DNA of 64,000 nucleotides. Source: Williamsia serinedens. Its GTDB lineage: Bacteria > Actinomycetota > Actinomycetes > Mycobacteriales > Mycobacteriaceae. The DNA lies in the NCBI RefSeq assembly GCF_024171725.1, contig NZ_JAMTCG010000003.1, positions 124,001 through 188,000 on the forward strand, given 5' to 3'. Of this stretch, positions 38,593 through 47,710 are shown one piece after another; within the stretch, counting starts at the first letter, position 1; every line of letters begins with the position of its first letter. The position numbers and the translations under genes were made by a program. Under the pieces are notes generated by a model, which did not search any database, was not told the DNA's origin, and saw only the letters and a program-made list of their open reading frames with translations.

Positions 38593-40218
38593 ATGACGCG
38601 TGCAGAGACCCCGATCGTGACCGTCGGCCCCGACCGGACGCTCCGGACCGGCCTCTCCCGGCGACGGTTCCTCACCTGGACCGGGGTGGCCGGCGCGCTC
38701 GCGATGACCCCGGGCCTGTTCGCCGACTCGTTCTCCGCCGCGGCGCCGCAGGCCCCCGGCGACCACCTCTTCACCCTCGGCGTCGCATCCGGCGACCCGC
38801 TGCCCGACGGCGTCGTGCTCTGGACCCGCCTCGCGTCCGCGCCGCTGGCCCGGGGTGCCGGGATGGGCGTCGTCCCCGTGCGCGTCGACTGGCAGGTCGC
38901 GACCGACGAGGCGATGACGCGCGTCGTCCGGTCCGGCAGCGAGATCGCCACCGCCGCAGACGCCTTCAGCGTCCACGCGGATGTCCGCGGTCTGCGTCCG
39001 GGGACCGAGTACTTCTACCGTTTCCGCGCGAACGGTCACGTCTCCGACGTCGGCCGCACCCGGACCGCTCCGCGTCCGGGCGCCCCGCTGGCCGCTCTCA
39101 CCTTCGCGTGGGCGTCCTGCCAGTCGTGGGCCGACGGGTTCTTCCCCGCCTACGCCGACATGGCCTCCGCCGCACCGGATGTGGTCTTCCACCTCGGTGA
39201 CTATGTCTACGAGAAGAGTGTCGGGGCGACCGGCGGTCGTCGGAACACGACCGCTCTGCCCGCCTCTGCCCTCACCGAGATGACGACGCTCGACGACTAC
39301 CGCGAGCGGTACGCCCTCTACAAGCTCGATCCCCAGTTGCAGGCGGCGCACCGCGCGAGCCCGTTCGTCACCGTCTTCGACGACCACGAGGTCGAGAACA
39401 ACTGGGCGGGCGCGATCTCCGAGGACGACGCACCGATCCCCGAGTTCCTGGCGCGGCGGGCGCAGGCGTTCAAGGCGTGGTGGGAGAACACCCCGGTCCG
39501 CATCACACAGCGGCCGCGGGGCGCCGACGTGCAGGCGTTCCGACGCCTCGACTACGGCGACCTCGTCCGCTTCAGCGTGCTCGACACGCGGCAGTACCGC
39601 AGCGATCAGGTGAACGGCGACACCGACTCCCCGCAGGACGCCCAGACCGCGGACCCGCGGCGCACCATCACCGGCGCCCGCCAGGAACGGTGGATCCTCG
39701 ACGGGTTCGCCTCGAGCCGGCAGCGCTGGAACGTACTGGCCCATCAGACGACGATCGCCGATCTCGCGCGCGAGAAGAACGGCGCCCGCGCGGTCAGCAT
39801 GGACGGGTGGAGCGGGTACGAGGCGTCGCGGGCACGCATCCTCGACGGTGCGCGGGAGCGCGGCACCCGCAACCTGGTGTCCATCGTCGGGGACATCCAC
39901 CGCAACGTGGTGTCCGACCTGCGATCGACCTACACCCGCGACTCCCCCACCGTCGGGATCGAACTGGCCGGGACGTCGATCGCGTCGGGCAAGGACGGCG
40001 CCGACAGCGACAGCAGCGACAAGCAGCTCAAGGCGGCGTCACCGCACGTCCGCTTCGGCAACGCCCAACGCGGATACGTGCTCAACCGGGTCTCGCGAGA
40101 CCGGTGGGAGGCGGAGTTCCGTGTCGCGGACTCGATAGCCTCGCCGGACGAGAAGCTCCGTCGCCGGGCCCTGGTGACCATCCCCGACGGTCGGCCGCAG
40201 GTGGACGTGCAGGCCTGA
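38593..40218 (+). CDS. phoD: Tat-exported alkaline phosphatase D (PhoD)
   Basis: 541 aa. The twin-arginine signal is LSRRRFLTWTGVAGALAM near residue 23. A short N-terminal PhoD domain precedes the metallophosphatase core: WASCQSWADGFFPAY, FHLGDYVYEK, VFDDHEVENNWAG, LAHQTTIADL and SIVGDIHRNVVSDL carry the Asp, Asn and His metal ligands. A calcium/iron-dependent phosphodiesterase/phosphatase acting outside the cell on phosphate esters. A GTG at 38584 is an alternative start. It ends 1 nt from the convergent desA2 stop. Confidence 0.95.
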   Translation: MTRAETPIVTVGPDRTLRTGLSRRRFLTWTGVAGALAMTPGLFADSFSAAAPQAPGDHLFTLGVASGDPLPDGVVLWTRLASAPLARGAGMGVVPVRVDWQVATDEAMTRVVRSGSEIATAADAFSVHADVRGLRPGTEYFYRFRANGHVSDVGRTRTAPRPGAPLAALTFAWASCQSWADGFFPAYADMASAAPDVVFHLGDYVYEKSVGATGGRRNTTALPASALTEMTTLDDYRERYALYKLDPQLQAAHRASPFVTVFDDHEVENNWAGAISEDDAPIPEFLARRAQAFKAWWENTPVRITQRPRGADVQAFRRLDYGDLVRFSVLDTRQYRSDQVNGDTDSPQDAQTADPRRTITGARQERWILDGFASSRQRWNVLAHQTTIADLAREKNGARAVSMDGWSGYEASRARILDGARERGTRNLVSIVGDIHRNVVSDLRSTYTRDSPTVGIELAGTSIASGKDGADSDSSDKQLKAASPHVRFGNAQRGYVLNRVSRDRWEAEFRVADSIASPDEKLRRRALVTIPDGRPQVDVQA

Positions 40219-40219
40219 G

Positions 40220-41086
40220 TCAGCCCTCGGCGCGGGCCAGGATCTTCTGTCGCGCCGCCTCGGCGTCCTCGCCGAGTCCGTCGAGTGTGCGCAGGCCCAG
40301 GCCGTCGACGAGCGCGGCGGCCGCACGACGGAACGCCTCGGCCCCGGTGTAGCTCTCCGGGACGAGGTGGATCTTGTCGGCGAGGTCGGCGATGTCGCTG
40401 CCGATCGGCCGGTTCAGTTCGAAGGCCTCCTCGACGGCGACGACCGTCGCGTCCGGCTGCGCGGTGAGGGCCGCGTTGAGGAAGTTGGTGAACGTCGACG
40501 CCTGGACGGCGTCGTCGGTGGCGACGTTGCGCAGGATGCCGGTGAGGCTCTCCGACTCGACGTCGTCGGCCAGGCGCGAGGCGAACCACGTGCTGAGGTT
40601 CTCGTGCACGGCCATCACGGCGAGGCACGCCGCCGGCGACATCGAGCGCGACTTCTCGTTCTGCTCGTAGCCGTGCGTGACGTGCGACAGGCGCAGCCGC
40701 TCGAGCCACTCCGGGTCGACGGCACGGGTGACGATGAGGTGATCGCGGAGGGCGATCGAGTGCCGGTTGTCCTCGGCGGTCCAGCGACCGACGAGCGCCC
40801 GCCACTCCGAGAACGGAGGGAAGTTCACACCGAGGATGCGGTGGAACGACGGCAGGTTGTCCTTGGTGAGCACCAGGGCCAGGACCGCGACGCCGATGGC
40901 CTCGGGGACGGTGGAGTCCGACTCCTCCCAGTCCGTGCCGCCGAGGAACGCGTAGTTGCGGCCCTCGTCCCACGGCACGAGGTCATGCGGGTTCCAGGTG
41001 ATGGCTGCGCGCTCGTGCTCCTCGGTCAGCTCGGGCAGAGCCTTCTCGAGCACCAGGATCAGGTCGTCGTCAGCGTTGTCCGTCAC
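40220..41086 (-). CDS. desA2: Acyl-[ACP] desaturase DesA2-like
   Basis: 288 aa from the GTG at 41086 (MTDNADDDLILVLEKALPEL). A soluble ferritin-like di-iron protein. Recognisable blocks are WNPHDLVPWDEGRNYAFLGG, DNLPSFHRILG and VHENLSTWFASRL. The first ExxH pair, usually EENRH, reads TAEDNRHSIAL, so an iron-ligand Glu is Asp by my alignment. In M. tuberculosis DesA2 is required for mycolic acid synthesis, although its chemistry is debated. Lies next to glyA in the same order as Rv1094-Rv1093. Confidence 0.88.
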   Translation of the reverse strand: MTDNADDDLILVLEKALPELTEEHERAAITWNPHDLVPWDEGRNYAFLGGTDWEESDSTVPEAIGVAVLALVLTKDNLPSFHRILGVNFPPFSEWRALVGRWTAEDNRHSIALRDHLIVTRAVDPEWLERLRLSHVTHGYEQNEKSRSMSPAACLAVMAVHENLSTWFASRLADDVESESLTGILRNVATDDAVQASTFTNFLNAALTAQPDATVVAVEEAFELNRPIGSDIADLADKIHLVPESYTGAEAFRRAAAALVDGLGLRTLDGLGEDAEAARQKILARAEG

Positions 41087-41204
41087 GAGTGACCAGGATA
41101 GGCATCGCGGCGCCGTGACTCGAATCCCCTGCCCGGTTCTGGACGAAGTCACCACCGACGGTGGCGTACCTCACCGTCCGGCGAGGTCCGGCGACCCCGA
41201 CGGA

Positions 41205-42515
41205 TCAGGCGCGCACGGGGGTGCTCAGCATCCCCCACTCCTCGAGCCCCTCGTAGAGCGGGAAGTCGAGGGCGAGCCGGGACACGCGTCCCCGCAGCGA
41301 GGACACGTCGGCGTCCGCGCCGCCGGCGAGCGCGGTGGCGATGATGTCGGCGACCTCGGCGAACTGCTCGGCCCCGAAGCCACGGGTCGCCAGCGCCGGC
41401 GTCCCGATCCGCAGGCCGGACGTGACCATCGGCGGGCGCGGGTCGAACGGGACCGCGTTGCGGTTGACGGTGATGCCCACCTGGTGCAGGAGGTCCTCGG
41501 CCTGCTGACCGTCGAGCTCGCTGTTGCGCAGGTCGACGAGGACCAGGTGCACGTCGGTGCCGCCGGTGAGCACCGACACCCCCGACGACGCGACGTCCGA
41601 GCCGGTGAGGCGGTCGGCGAGGATGCGTGCGCCCTCGAGGGTGCGCTGCTGGCGGGCGACGAACTCGTCGCTCATCGCGATCTTGAAGGTCACGGCCTTC
41701 GCGGCGATCGCGTGCATCAGGGGCCCGCCCTGCTGACCCGGGAAGACCGCGGAGTTGAGCTTCTTGGCCCACTCCTTCTTCGCCAGGATGAGCCCGGAGC
41801 GGGGTCCACCGAGGGTCTTGTGGACGGTCGTGGACACGACGTCGGCGTAGGGCACCGGCGACGGGTGCACGCCGGCGGCGACCAGGCCGGCGAAGTGGGC
41901 CATGTCGACCCAGAGGTGCGCACCGACCTCGTCGGCGATGGAGCGGAACGCGGCGAAGTCGAGGGTGCGGGGGTAGGCGGACCAGCCCGCGACGATGACC
42001 TTCGGCTTCTCCGCGAGGGCGATCGACCGGACCTCGTCCATGTCGATGCGGTGGTCCTCCTTGCTGACGCCGTAGGCCGCGGTCTCGTAGAGCTTCCCGG
42101 AGAAGTTCAGGCGCATGCCGTGCGTCAGGTGACCGCCGTGGGCGAGGTCGAGGCCGAGGAGCTTCTCGCCCGGCTCCATCAGCGTCATCAGGACGGCGGC
42201 GTTGGCCGAGGCGCCCGAGTGCGGCTGGACGTTGGCGAACTCGGCGCCGAACAGTTCCTTGGCGCGGTCGCGCGCGATGTCCTCGACGACGTCGACGTAC
42301 TCGCAGCCGCCGTAGTAGCGACGGCCGGGATACCCCTCGGCGTACTTGTTGGTCAGGACACTGCCCTGGGCCTGCAGGACCGCGCGCGGGACGAAGTTCT
42401 CCGAGGCGATCATCTCGAGGGTGTCGCGCTGTCGGCTCAGTTCGCCGTTCATCGCGGCGGCGACGTCGGGGTCGATCTCGGCCAGCGAGGCGGTGGTCAG
42501 GTCGTCAGCGCTCAT
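41205..42515 (-). CDS. glyA: Serine hydroxymethyltransferase
   Basis: 436 aa PLP enzyme making glycine and methylene-tetrahydrofolate from serine. Conserved: [53 protein letters not shown], and the PLP lysine in [18 protein letters not shown]. The ATG at 42515 is preceded at 6 nt by a -10 box and only 23 nt separate it from the DUF885 gene, so its promoter lies next to that gene's end. Confidence 0.97.
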   Translation of the reverse strand: MSADDLTTASLAEIDPDVAAAMNGELSRQRDTLEMIASENFVPRAVLQAQGSVLTNKYAEGYPGRRYYGGCEYVDVVEDIARDRAKELFGAEFANVQPHSGASANAAVLMTLMEPGEKLLGLDLAHGGHLTHGMRLNFSGKLYETAAYGVSKEDHRIDMDEVRSIALAEKPKVIVAGWSAYPRTLDFAAFRSIADEVGAHLWVDMAHFAGLVAAGVHPSPVPYADVVSTTVHKTLGGPRSGLILAKKEWAKKLNSAVFPGQQGGPLMHAIAAKAVTFKIAMSDEFVARQQRTLEGARILADRLTGSDVASSGVSVLTGGTDVHLVLVDLRNSELDGQQAEDLLHQVGITVNRNAVPFDPRPPMVTSGLRIGTPALATRGFGAEQFAEVADIIATALAGGADADVSSLRGRVSRLALDFPLYEGLEEWGMLSTPVRA

Positions 42516-42521
42516 GGGGCC

Positions 42522-42527
42522 AGTCTA
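42522..42527 (-). promoter_or_regulatory. -10 box of a leaderless transcript (glyA)
   Basis: TAGACT on the minus strand ends 6 nt before the glyA ATG. Confidence 0.5.
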
Positions 42528-42538
42528 TGGCGAGCCGC

Positions 42539-43741
42539 TCAGGACGCGAGTTCCGCCCTGAGCGCGGCAGGCGTGAGCGGCTCGTCGAGCAGTCGGCCGA
42601 AGCGGCGCAGCGCATCCCCGTGGGGATCGGCGTCGAGCCAGGCGCCGAGCAGCCGGTATCCCTCGACGTAGGTGCTGATGTAGGCCCGCCAGAGCGGGGA
42701 GGACAGGAACCGCAGCATCTGTCGGGCCCGCGCCGGGGTCGCCAGCAGCCACCGCTGGAGGAACTCGGCGACGGTGTCGGCGTCGGCGCCGCGGTCGTGC
42801 AGCAGCAGCGCCGCGTCCTGGCGGACGGCGAGCAGTCCCCCGGTCGCGCGGGCGATCCGCTCCGCGCGCTCGCCGTCGAAGCGCAGACCGAGGTCGGCGT
42901 AGATCTCCTGCGCCCAGCGACCCCAGCCGTCCCCGACCGCCGCGTGCAGGGCGTGGTCGGCGAGGCCTTCGGCCATGAGGCACTGCGGCGTGTTGACCAG
43001 GAAGATCGTCTGCTCGTCCTGACCGCCACCGACGAGGATCTGCTCCTTGCGACAGTGCTCCGTGTGATGGCCGGGGTAGGCCTCGTGCGCGATGAGGTGC
43101 GGCAGCGACGCCATGTACTGCGTGAGGTCGCCGTTGATGGCCACCCGCGAGCGGTAGTCGCCCAGGTAGTAGTTGAACCCCGACCACGGCTTGTCGGAGA
43201 CGACCTCGAGCTCCACCGTCTCGACGTCGGGCAGCGGGTAGGTCGCCCGCACCCGGTCCCGGAGGGCGGAGGTGAACGCCGCGACGCAGTCGTCGAGTCG
43301 GTCGGCGGGGATCTCGTCGGACGCCCGATGCGCCTGGTAGCACTCGCCGAGCGGTCCCGCGCCCGGCAGCAGCTCGTCGAGCTCGGCGTGCGCGGCGCGA
43401 TAGACGTCGGTGTCCTCGAGCGCGATGTCGACGTCGAAGTAGTCCCGCACCTCGTCGACGAACCCGATCTGCTCGCCCGCGAAGTGCCGCGCCGAACATT
43501 CCATCGCCCGCAGGTGCGCGTCGAGGAACGCTCTGCGGTCGCCGGGCAGCGCCGACCCGGCGATGTCGGCGCGCAGTCCCCGGACACGGTCGCGCAGCGC
43601 CGACGGGTCGGGCCGCGGGCCGTTCTCGCTCTCCGCCCGCAGCCGCGGATCACCGGTGTAGGCGTCGACGAAACCCTCCTCCAGGCGGTCGAACGCCAGG
43701 CCGATGCGGAGGTACTCGGTGACGAGGGCGTCGCGGGACAT
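42539..43741 (-). CDS. DUF885 family zinc metalloprotein, probable carboxypeptidase
   Basis: 400 aa, shorter than the ~550 aa of many DUF885 members. The gluzincin-like site LIAHEAYPGHHTEHCRKEQ (HExxx plus later His) and a downstream Glu in LMAEGLADHALH are intact, so peptidase activity is plausible. The product begins MSRDALVTEYLRIGLAFDRL from the ATG at 43741, with a -10 box 6 nt upstream. No signal peptide, so cytoplasmic. Substrate unknown. Confidence 0.85.
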   Translation of the reverse strand: MSRDALVTEYLRIGLAFDRLEEGFVDAYTGDPRLRAESENGPRPDPSALRDRVRGLRADIAGSALPGDRRAFLDAHLRAMECSARHFAGEQIGFVDEVRDYFDVDIALEDTDVYRAAHAELDELLPGAGPLGECYQAHRASDEIPADRLDDCVAAFTSALRDRVRATYPLPDVETVELEVVSDKPWSGFNYYLGDYRSRVAINGDLTQYMASLPHLIAHEAYPGHHTEHCRKEQILVGGGQDEQTIFLVNTPQCLMAEGLADHALHAAVGDGWGRWAQEIYADLGLRFDGERAERIARATGGLLAVRQDAALLLHDRGADADTVAEFLQRWLLATPARARQMLRFLSSPLWRAYISTYVEGYRLLGAWLDADPHGDALRRFGRLLDEPLTPAALRAELAS

Positions 43742-43747
43742 ACGGCG

Positions 43748-43753
43748 ACGGTA
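43748..43753 (-). promoter_or_regulatory. -10 box of a leaderless transcript (DUF885 gene)
   Basis: TACCGT on the minus strand ends 6 nt before the ATG at 43741. Confidence 0.5.
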
Positions 43754-43848
43754 TCCACCCCCGGCTTTCCCGGCGCGTCGGCATCGGTGACACTGGTCGG
43801 CATGTCGCGTGACACGCCGACCGGCTGCGGGCTCGTGATCGGGGCGCC

Positions 43849-44781
43849 ATGTCACGCATGACCGAGCCGAGCCCGTACATCGAGCTCGACCGTCGACAGT
43901 GGCGGACGCTGCGCCAGTCGGTCCCCCTCGCCATGAACGAGGAGGAGCTCGGCTCCTACCGCGGCCTCGGGGAGCAGATCGACCTGTCGGAGGTCGCCGA
44001 CGTCTACCTGCCGCTCTCGCGTCTGATCCACCTGCAGGTCGCCGCCCGGCAACGCCTGTTCGCCGCCACGTCGACGTTCCTCGGCGAACGCAACCCGGAA
44101 CGGCAGGTGCCGTTCGTGATCGGGGTGGCGGGCAGTGTGGCCGTGGGCAAGTCGACCACGGCGCGTGTCCTGCAGGCGCTGCTGTCACGGTGGGAGGCAC
44201 ACCCCCGGGTCGACCTGGTCACGACCGACGGCTTCCTCTACCCGACACGCGAGCTGCGTCGTCGAGGGATCATGCACCGCAAGGGATTCCCGGAGTCCTA
44301 CGACCGTCGCGCGCTGCTGAGGTTCGTCACCGAGGTGAAGTCGGGGTCACGGGACGTCAGCGCGCCGGTCTACTCCCACCTGTCCTACGACATCGTCAAA
44401 GGCGTCCGGCATCACGTGCAGCAGCCCGACATCCTCATCCTCGAGGGTCTCAACGTGTTGCAGACCGGTCCGCGGTTGATGGTCTCGGATCTGTTCGACT
44501 TCTCGGTGTACGTCGACGCCCGTATCGAGGACATCGAGGACTGGTACGTGAAGCGCTTCCTCGCGATGCGGTCCACGGCCTTCGCCGACCCCAACTCGCA
44601 CTTCCACGCGTACGCGTCGCTGAACGACGTCGACGCGACCGAGGCGGCCCGCGACATCTGGCACGGCATCAACCTGCCGAACCTCGTGCAGAACATCCTG
44701 CCGACCCGTCCCCGGGCCACCCTGGTGCTGCGCAAGGACGCCGACCACTCGATCAACCGGGTGCGCCTGCGCAAGATCTGA
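43849..44781 (+). CDS. coaA: Pantothenate kinase, type I
   Basis: 310 aa. First step of coenzyme A synthesis, ATP-dependent phosphorylation of pantothenate. Walker A is [20 protein letters not shown] near residue 95; [20 protein letters not shown] and [18 protein letters not shown] follow, and YSHLSYDIV and GLNVLQTG complete the family pattern. Either the ATG at 43849 or the one three codons later could be the start. Converges on the Z-prenyl synthase with 4 nt between stops. Confidence 0.96.
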   Translation: MSRMTEPSPYIELDRRQWRTLRQSVPLAMNEEELGSYRGLGEQIDLSEVADVYLPLSRLIHLQVAARQRLFAATSTFLGERNPERQVPFVIGVAGSVAVGKSTTARVLQALLSRWEAHPRVDLVTTDGFLYPTRELRRRGIMHRKGFPESYDRRALLRFVTEVKSGSRDVSAPVYSHLSYDIVKGVRHHVQQPDILILEGLNVLQTGPRLMVSDLFDFSVYVDARIEDIEDWYVKRFLAMRSTAFADPNSHFHAYASLNDVDATEAARDIWHGINLPNLVQNILPTRPRATLVLRKDADHSINRVRLRKI

Positions 44782-44785
44782 GGCG

Positions 44786-45568
44786 TCAGCGCCCGAATCG
44801 TCGACTGCGGGCGGCGTAGTCGCGCAGTGCGCGCAGGAAGTCCACGCGACGGAACTCCGGCCAGTAGGCGTCGGTGAACCAGATCTCCGAATACGCGCTC
44901 TGCCACAACAGGAATCCCGACAACCGCTGCTCGCCCGACGTCCGGATGACGAGGTCGGGATCGGGCTGGCCGCGGGTGTAGAGATGGGAGTCGATCGCGT
45001 CGACGGTGACGGCGTCGACGAGGTCGTGGGGGTCGGTCACCTCGCCGACCTTGTCGGCCAGCAGCGACCGCACCGCGTCGACGATCTCCTGCCGACCGCC
45101 GTAGCCGACGGCCACGTTCACGTGCATCCCGGTGCGGTCGGCGGTGCGCTCCTCGGCGGTCTTCAGCCGCTGGGCGACCCGCTCGGGCAACTGGTCCAGG
45201 GTGCCGACGATCTTCACGCGCCACCGCTCGTCCGGCGCGGCGATCTCGTCGACGATGTCGGGGACGATCTCCATCAGAGCGTCGAGTTCGTCCGACGCCC
45301 GACTGAGGTTCTCCGTCGACAGCAGGTAGATGGTGACGAGCTCGATGGACAGCTCCGAGCACCAGCGCAGCATCTCGGCGATCTTCTGCGCGCCGACGCG
45401 GTGACCGTGGCTGACGTCCTCGAAACCGGCCTCCCGCGCCCAGCGACGGTTCCCGTCGCAGATGATCGCGATGTGTCTCGGGAGACGGTCCGGGTCCATG
45501 AGCTGCACCAGCCGTCCCTCGTAGACCCGGTAGAGGGGTCCACGGACGCCGGTGGGGATCAGCTTCAC
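44786..45568 (-). CDS. uppS: Short-chain Z-isoprenyl diphosphate synthase
   Basis: 260 aa from the GTG at 45568 (MKLIPTGVRGPLYRVYEGRL). The undecaprenyl synthase fold has the catalytic Asp region HIAIICDGNRRWAR, then STENLSR, and the C-terminal DLVIRTSGEQRLSGFLLWQSAYSE (given here as RTSGEQRLSGFLLW). Length and the neighbouring hemolysin III gene match M. tuberculosis Rv1086, which makes Z,E-farnesyl diphosphate for decaprenyl phosphate synthesis. It may thus not be the main UppS; a longer paralogue is expected elsewhere. An in-frame TTG at 45619 is less likely as a start. Confidence 0.9.
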   Translation of the reverse strand: MKLIPTGVRGPLYRVYEGRLVQLMDPDRLPRHIAIICDGNRRWAREAGFEDVSHGHRVGAQKIAEMLRWCSELSIELVTIYLLSTENLSRASDELDALMEIVPDIVDEIAAPDERWRVKIVGTLDQLPERVAQRLKTAEERTADRTGMHVNVAVGYGGRQEIVDAVRSLLADKVGEVTDPHDLVDAVTVDAIDSHLYTRGQPDPDLVIRTSGEQRLSGFLLWQSAYSEIWFTDAYWPEFRRVDFLRALRDYAARSRRFGR

Positions 45569-45617
45569 GCCAGCAGAGACTACTCGCGGATCGGTGGGAA
45601 ATCGTCGTCCCGTGCCC

Positions 45618-45637
45618 AACCTACGGTACCGTAGGTT
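45618..45637. promoter_or_regulatory. Perfect 20-bp palindrome between uppS and hemolysin III genes
   Basis: AACCTACGGTACCGTAGGTT is its own reverse complement. Each half holds TAGGTT on opposite strands, a possible -10 for each divergent gene, so a dimeric repressor here would block both. The regulator is unknown. Confidence 0.75.
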
Positions 45638-45671
45638 CGTAACCGCACATCGATCACGGGGAGGTCAGACG

Positions 45672-46400
45672 ATGTCGCTCACCTCGGGTGCGACCGACAG
45701 CACCCCCGACCGCGCACCGCAGCTGACGGACACGCTCACCGATCTCGTCGCCGACCTGCGTCCGCGCATGCGCGGGTGGATCCATCTCTACGCCGGGTTC
45801 GTCGCCATCGCGACCGGCGTCGCCCTGGTGGCCGGTTCGGCGATCGTCGCCGGTGGCACCGCCGCCGCGGCGTGCGCGGTCTACGCGATCACGGTGTGCG
45901 GGGTGTTCGGCGTCAGCGCGACCTATCACCGCGTCCGCTGGACCACACAGCGCGCACGCACGTGGATGAAGCGTGCCGACCACTCGATGATCTTCGTGTT
46001 CATCGCGGGCAGCTACACACCCTTCTGCGTCCTGGGGCTCCCCTCGCCGACACGGTGGATCGTGCTCGGTGTGGTGTGGGGCGGCGCCCTGGCGGGGGTC
46101 GCACTCAAGACGGCGTGGCCCGGTGCGCCCCGCTGGGTGGGGGTGCCGCTCTACATCCTGCTCGGCTGGACGATCGTCGTCGTCGCGCCGACCCTCGTCG
46201 ACCACGTCGGGGTCGCGGTGCTGGCGCTGCTCGCCGTCGGCGGGGTGCTCTACAGCGGAGGCGCGATCCTCTACGCGACGCGGTGGCCCAACCCCTGGCC
46301 GACCACCTTCGGCCACCACGAGTTCTTCCACGCCGCAACGGTCGTCGCAGCACTCGTGCACTACGTGGCGATCTGGCTGGTCGTCACCGGCGCCGGCTGA
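45672..46400 (+). CDS. Hemolysin III/PAQR family membrane protein
   Basis: 242 aa, seven predicted transmembrane helices. Family metal motifs: SATYHRVRW at the end of helix 2, DHSMIFVFIAGSYTPF in helix 3, and FGHHEFFHAATVV before the last helix, giving the Ser-His-Asp-His-His zinc set of the CREST superfamily. Probable membrane hydrolase or lipid sensor; the hemolysin name is historical. GGGGAGG lies 7 nt before the ATG. Its last 40 nt overlap the convergent DAHP synthase gene. Confidence 0.9.
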   Translation: MSLTSGATDSTPDRAPQLTDTLTDLVADLRPRMRGWIHLYAGFVAIATGVALVAGSAIVAGGTAAAACAVYAITVCGVFGVSATYHRVRWTTQRARTWMKRADHSMIFVFIAGSYTPFCVLGLPSPTRWIVLGVVWGGALAGVALKTAWPGAPRWVGVPLYILLGWTIVVVAPTLVDHVGVAVLALLAVGGVLYSGGAILYATRWPNPWPTTFGHHEFFHAATVVAALVHYVAIWLVVTGAG

Positions 46401-47506
46401 GCCCATCCGTCACCCGCTCCGGCCTGGCCGCCGTGGCGGCGCGCCCGCCCTGCCCGACGTGCCGCGGCGAGCTCGCCCAGTACGTCGACGGTGGTGTCGA
46501 AGGCCATGCACGCGTCGGTCACCGACTGCCCGTAGACGAGCGGTCGCGCCGACGGTGACTGGGCACCCTCGACGAGGAAGCTCTCGAGCATCACACCCGC
46601 GACAGCCGTGCTGCCGCCCGCGACCTGGGCCGCGACGTCGGCCGCGACCGTCGGCTGGCGCCGGTGGTCCTTGCCGGAGTTCGCGTGCGAGCAGTCGACC
46701 ATCACCCGCGCGGTGACCCCGGCGGTGCCGCAGGCGGCGCTCGCCGCCGCGACCGATCCGGCGTCGGCGTTCGTCCCCGACCGGCCGCCCCGCAGGATGA
46801 CGTGACAGTCCTCGTTGCCGACCGTCTCGACGACGGCCGCGCGACCGTCCTCGTCGACACCGAAGAAGGTGTGTGCGCCGGCCGCGGCCCGCACACCGTC
46901 GATCGCGGCCTGGAGGTCACCGTCGGTGCCGTTCTTGAACCCGATCGGCATCGACAGCCCCGAGGCGAGCTGTCGATGCACCTGCGACTCCGTCGTCCGC
47001 GCCCCGATCGCACCCCACGCGACCGTGTCGGCGATGTACTGCGGGCTCGTCGGCTCGAGGAACTCGCAGCCGACCGCCAGTCCGCGGTCGACGACGTCGA
47101 GCAGGAGCGTGCGCGCGATCCGCAGCCCCCGCTCGATGTCGTGGGTGCCGTCCATGTCGGGGTCGTTGATGAGGCCCTTCCACCCGACGGTGGTCCGGGG
47201 CTTCTCGAAGTACACCCGCATCACGACGAGGAGGTCGTCGGCGAGATCGCGCGCCTGCACCGCGAGCCGATCGGCGTAGTCGAGGGCGGCGACGGGGTCG
47301 TGCACCGAGCAGGGACCGACCACGACGAGCAGCCGGTCGTCGCGTCCGGCGAGGATGTCGGCGACCTCGCCGCGGTGGGCGGCGACGCGCGCCGCGGACT
47401 CGGCGGGGAGCGGGAGATCGTCGAGGAGTTCCCGTGGGCCGGGCAGCGGTCGCATCCGGGCGACGCGGGTGTCGGTGACCGGCGATCGGTCCGAGATGAC
47501 GGTCAT
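46361..47506 (-). CDS. aroF: 3-deoxy-7-phosphoheptulonate synthase, class I
   Basis: 381 aa. Condenses PEP and erythrose-4-phosphate, the first shikimate step. Class I (E. coli-type) motifs: VVVGPCSVHDPVAALDYA, FEKPRTTVGWKGLINDPDMDG, LPIGFKNGTDG-like SMPIGFKNGTDG, and VDCSHANSGKDHRRQ. Mycobacteria use a class II enzyme, so this is a different type. A ~30-residue C-terminal tail (RRAGRARRHGGQAGAG) exceeds the E. coli length and overlaps the convergent hemolysin III gene. A 115-nt region upstream contains a terminator hairpin after an aromatic leader peptide, so it is probably controlled by attenuation. Confidence 0.94.
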   Translation of the reverse strand: MTVISDRSPVTDTRVARMRPLPGPRELLDDLPLPAESAARVAAHRGEVADILAGRDDRLLVVVGPCSVHDPVAALDYADRLAVQARDLADDLLVVMRVYFEKPRTTVGWKGLINDPDMDGTHDIERGLRIARTLLLDVVDRGLAVGCEFLEPTSPQYIADTVAWGAIGARTTESQVHRQLASGLSMPIGFKNGTDGDLQAAIDGVRAAAGAHTFFGVDEDGRAAVVETVGNEDCHVILRGGRSGTNADAGSVAAASAACGTAGVTARVMVDCSHANSGKDHRRQPTVAADVAAQVAGGSTAVAGVMLESFLVEGAQSPSARPLVYGQSVTDACMAFDTTVDVLGELAAARRAGRARRHGGQAGAGDGWAQPAPVTTSQIAT

Positions 47507-47567
47507 GAGAGTGCCTTTCGTGGGGCGGGCACTCGTCGCCACCGCGTCCGGTGCCCTGTTGACAGGA

Positions 47568-47595
47568 AGAGCAGCGACCGACTGGTCGCTGCTCT
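47568..47595 (-). terminator. Attenuator hairpin before the DAHP synthase gene
   Basis: AGAGCAGCGACC-agtc-GGTCGCTGCTCT is a perfect 12-bp stem in the transcript, followed by TCCTGT. It lies 25 nt after the leader peptide stop and about 60 nt before the aroF ATG. A segment just upstream, at 47599-47607, is perfectly complementary (9 nt) to 47655-47663 inside the leader, giving alternative pairing. Confidence 0.75.
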
Positions 47596-47620
47596 CGGGG
47601 CTCCGGGGAAGGTGTCGCGG

Positions 47621-47704
47621 CTACGTCCGGCGGGACGCTCCATCGTCGGCTCCACCCGGAGCCTCGATAAAGCGCCAGCGATAGGCGCAGCCGGTGATGA
47701 TCAC
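47621..47704 (-). CDS. Aromatic amino acid leader peptide of the DAHP synthase gene
   Basis: 27 codons from GTG at 47704 to TAG at 47623-47621. Residues 6-13 read CAYRWRFI, placing Tyr8, Trp10 and Phe12 alternately with Arg. All three aromatic end products in five codons, directly before a complementary segment and a terminator, is the arrangement expected of translation-coupled attenuation. The peptide then ends EAPGGADDGASRRT. The start is supported by TAGCGT 6 nt upstream, giving a leaderless transcript like others here. Confidence 0.75.
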   Translation of the reverse strand: MIITGCAYRWRFIEAPGGADDGASRRT

Positions 47705-47710
47705 GAGACC

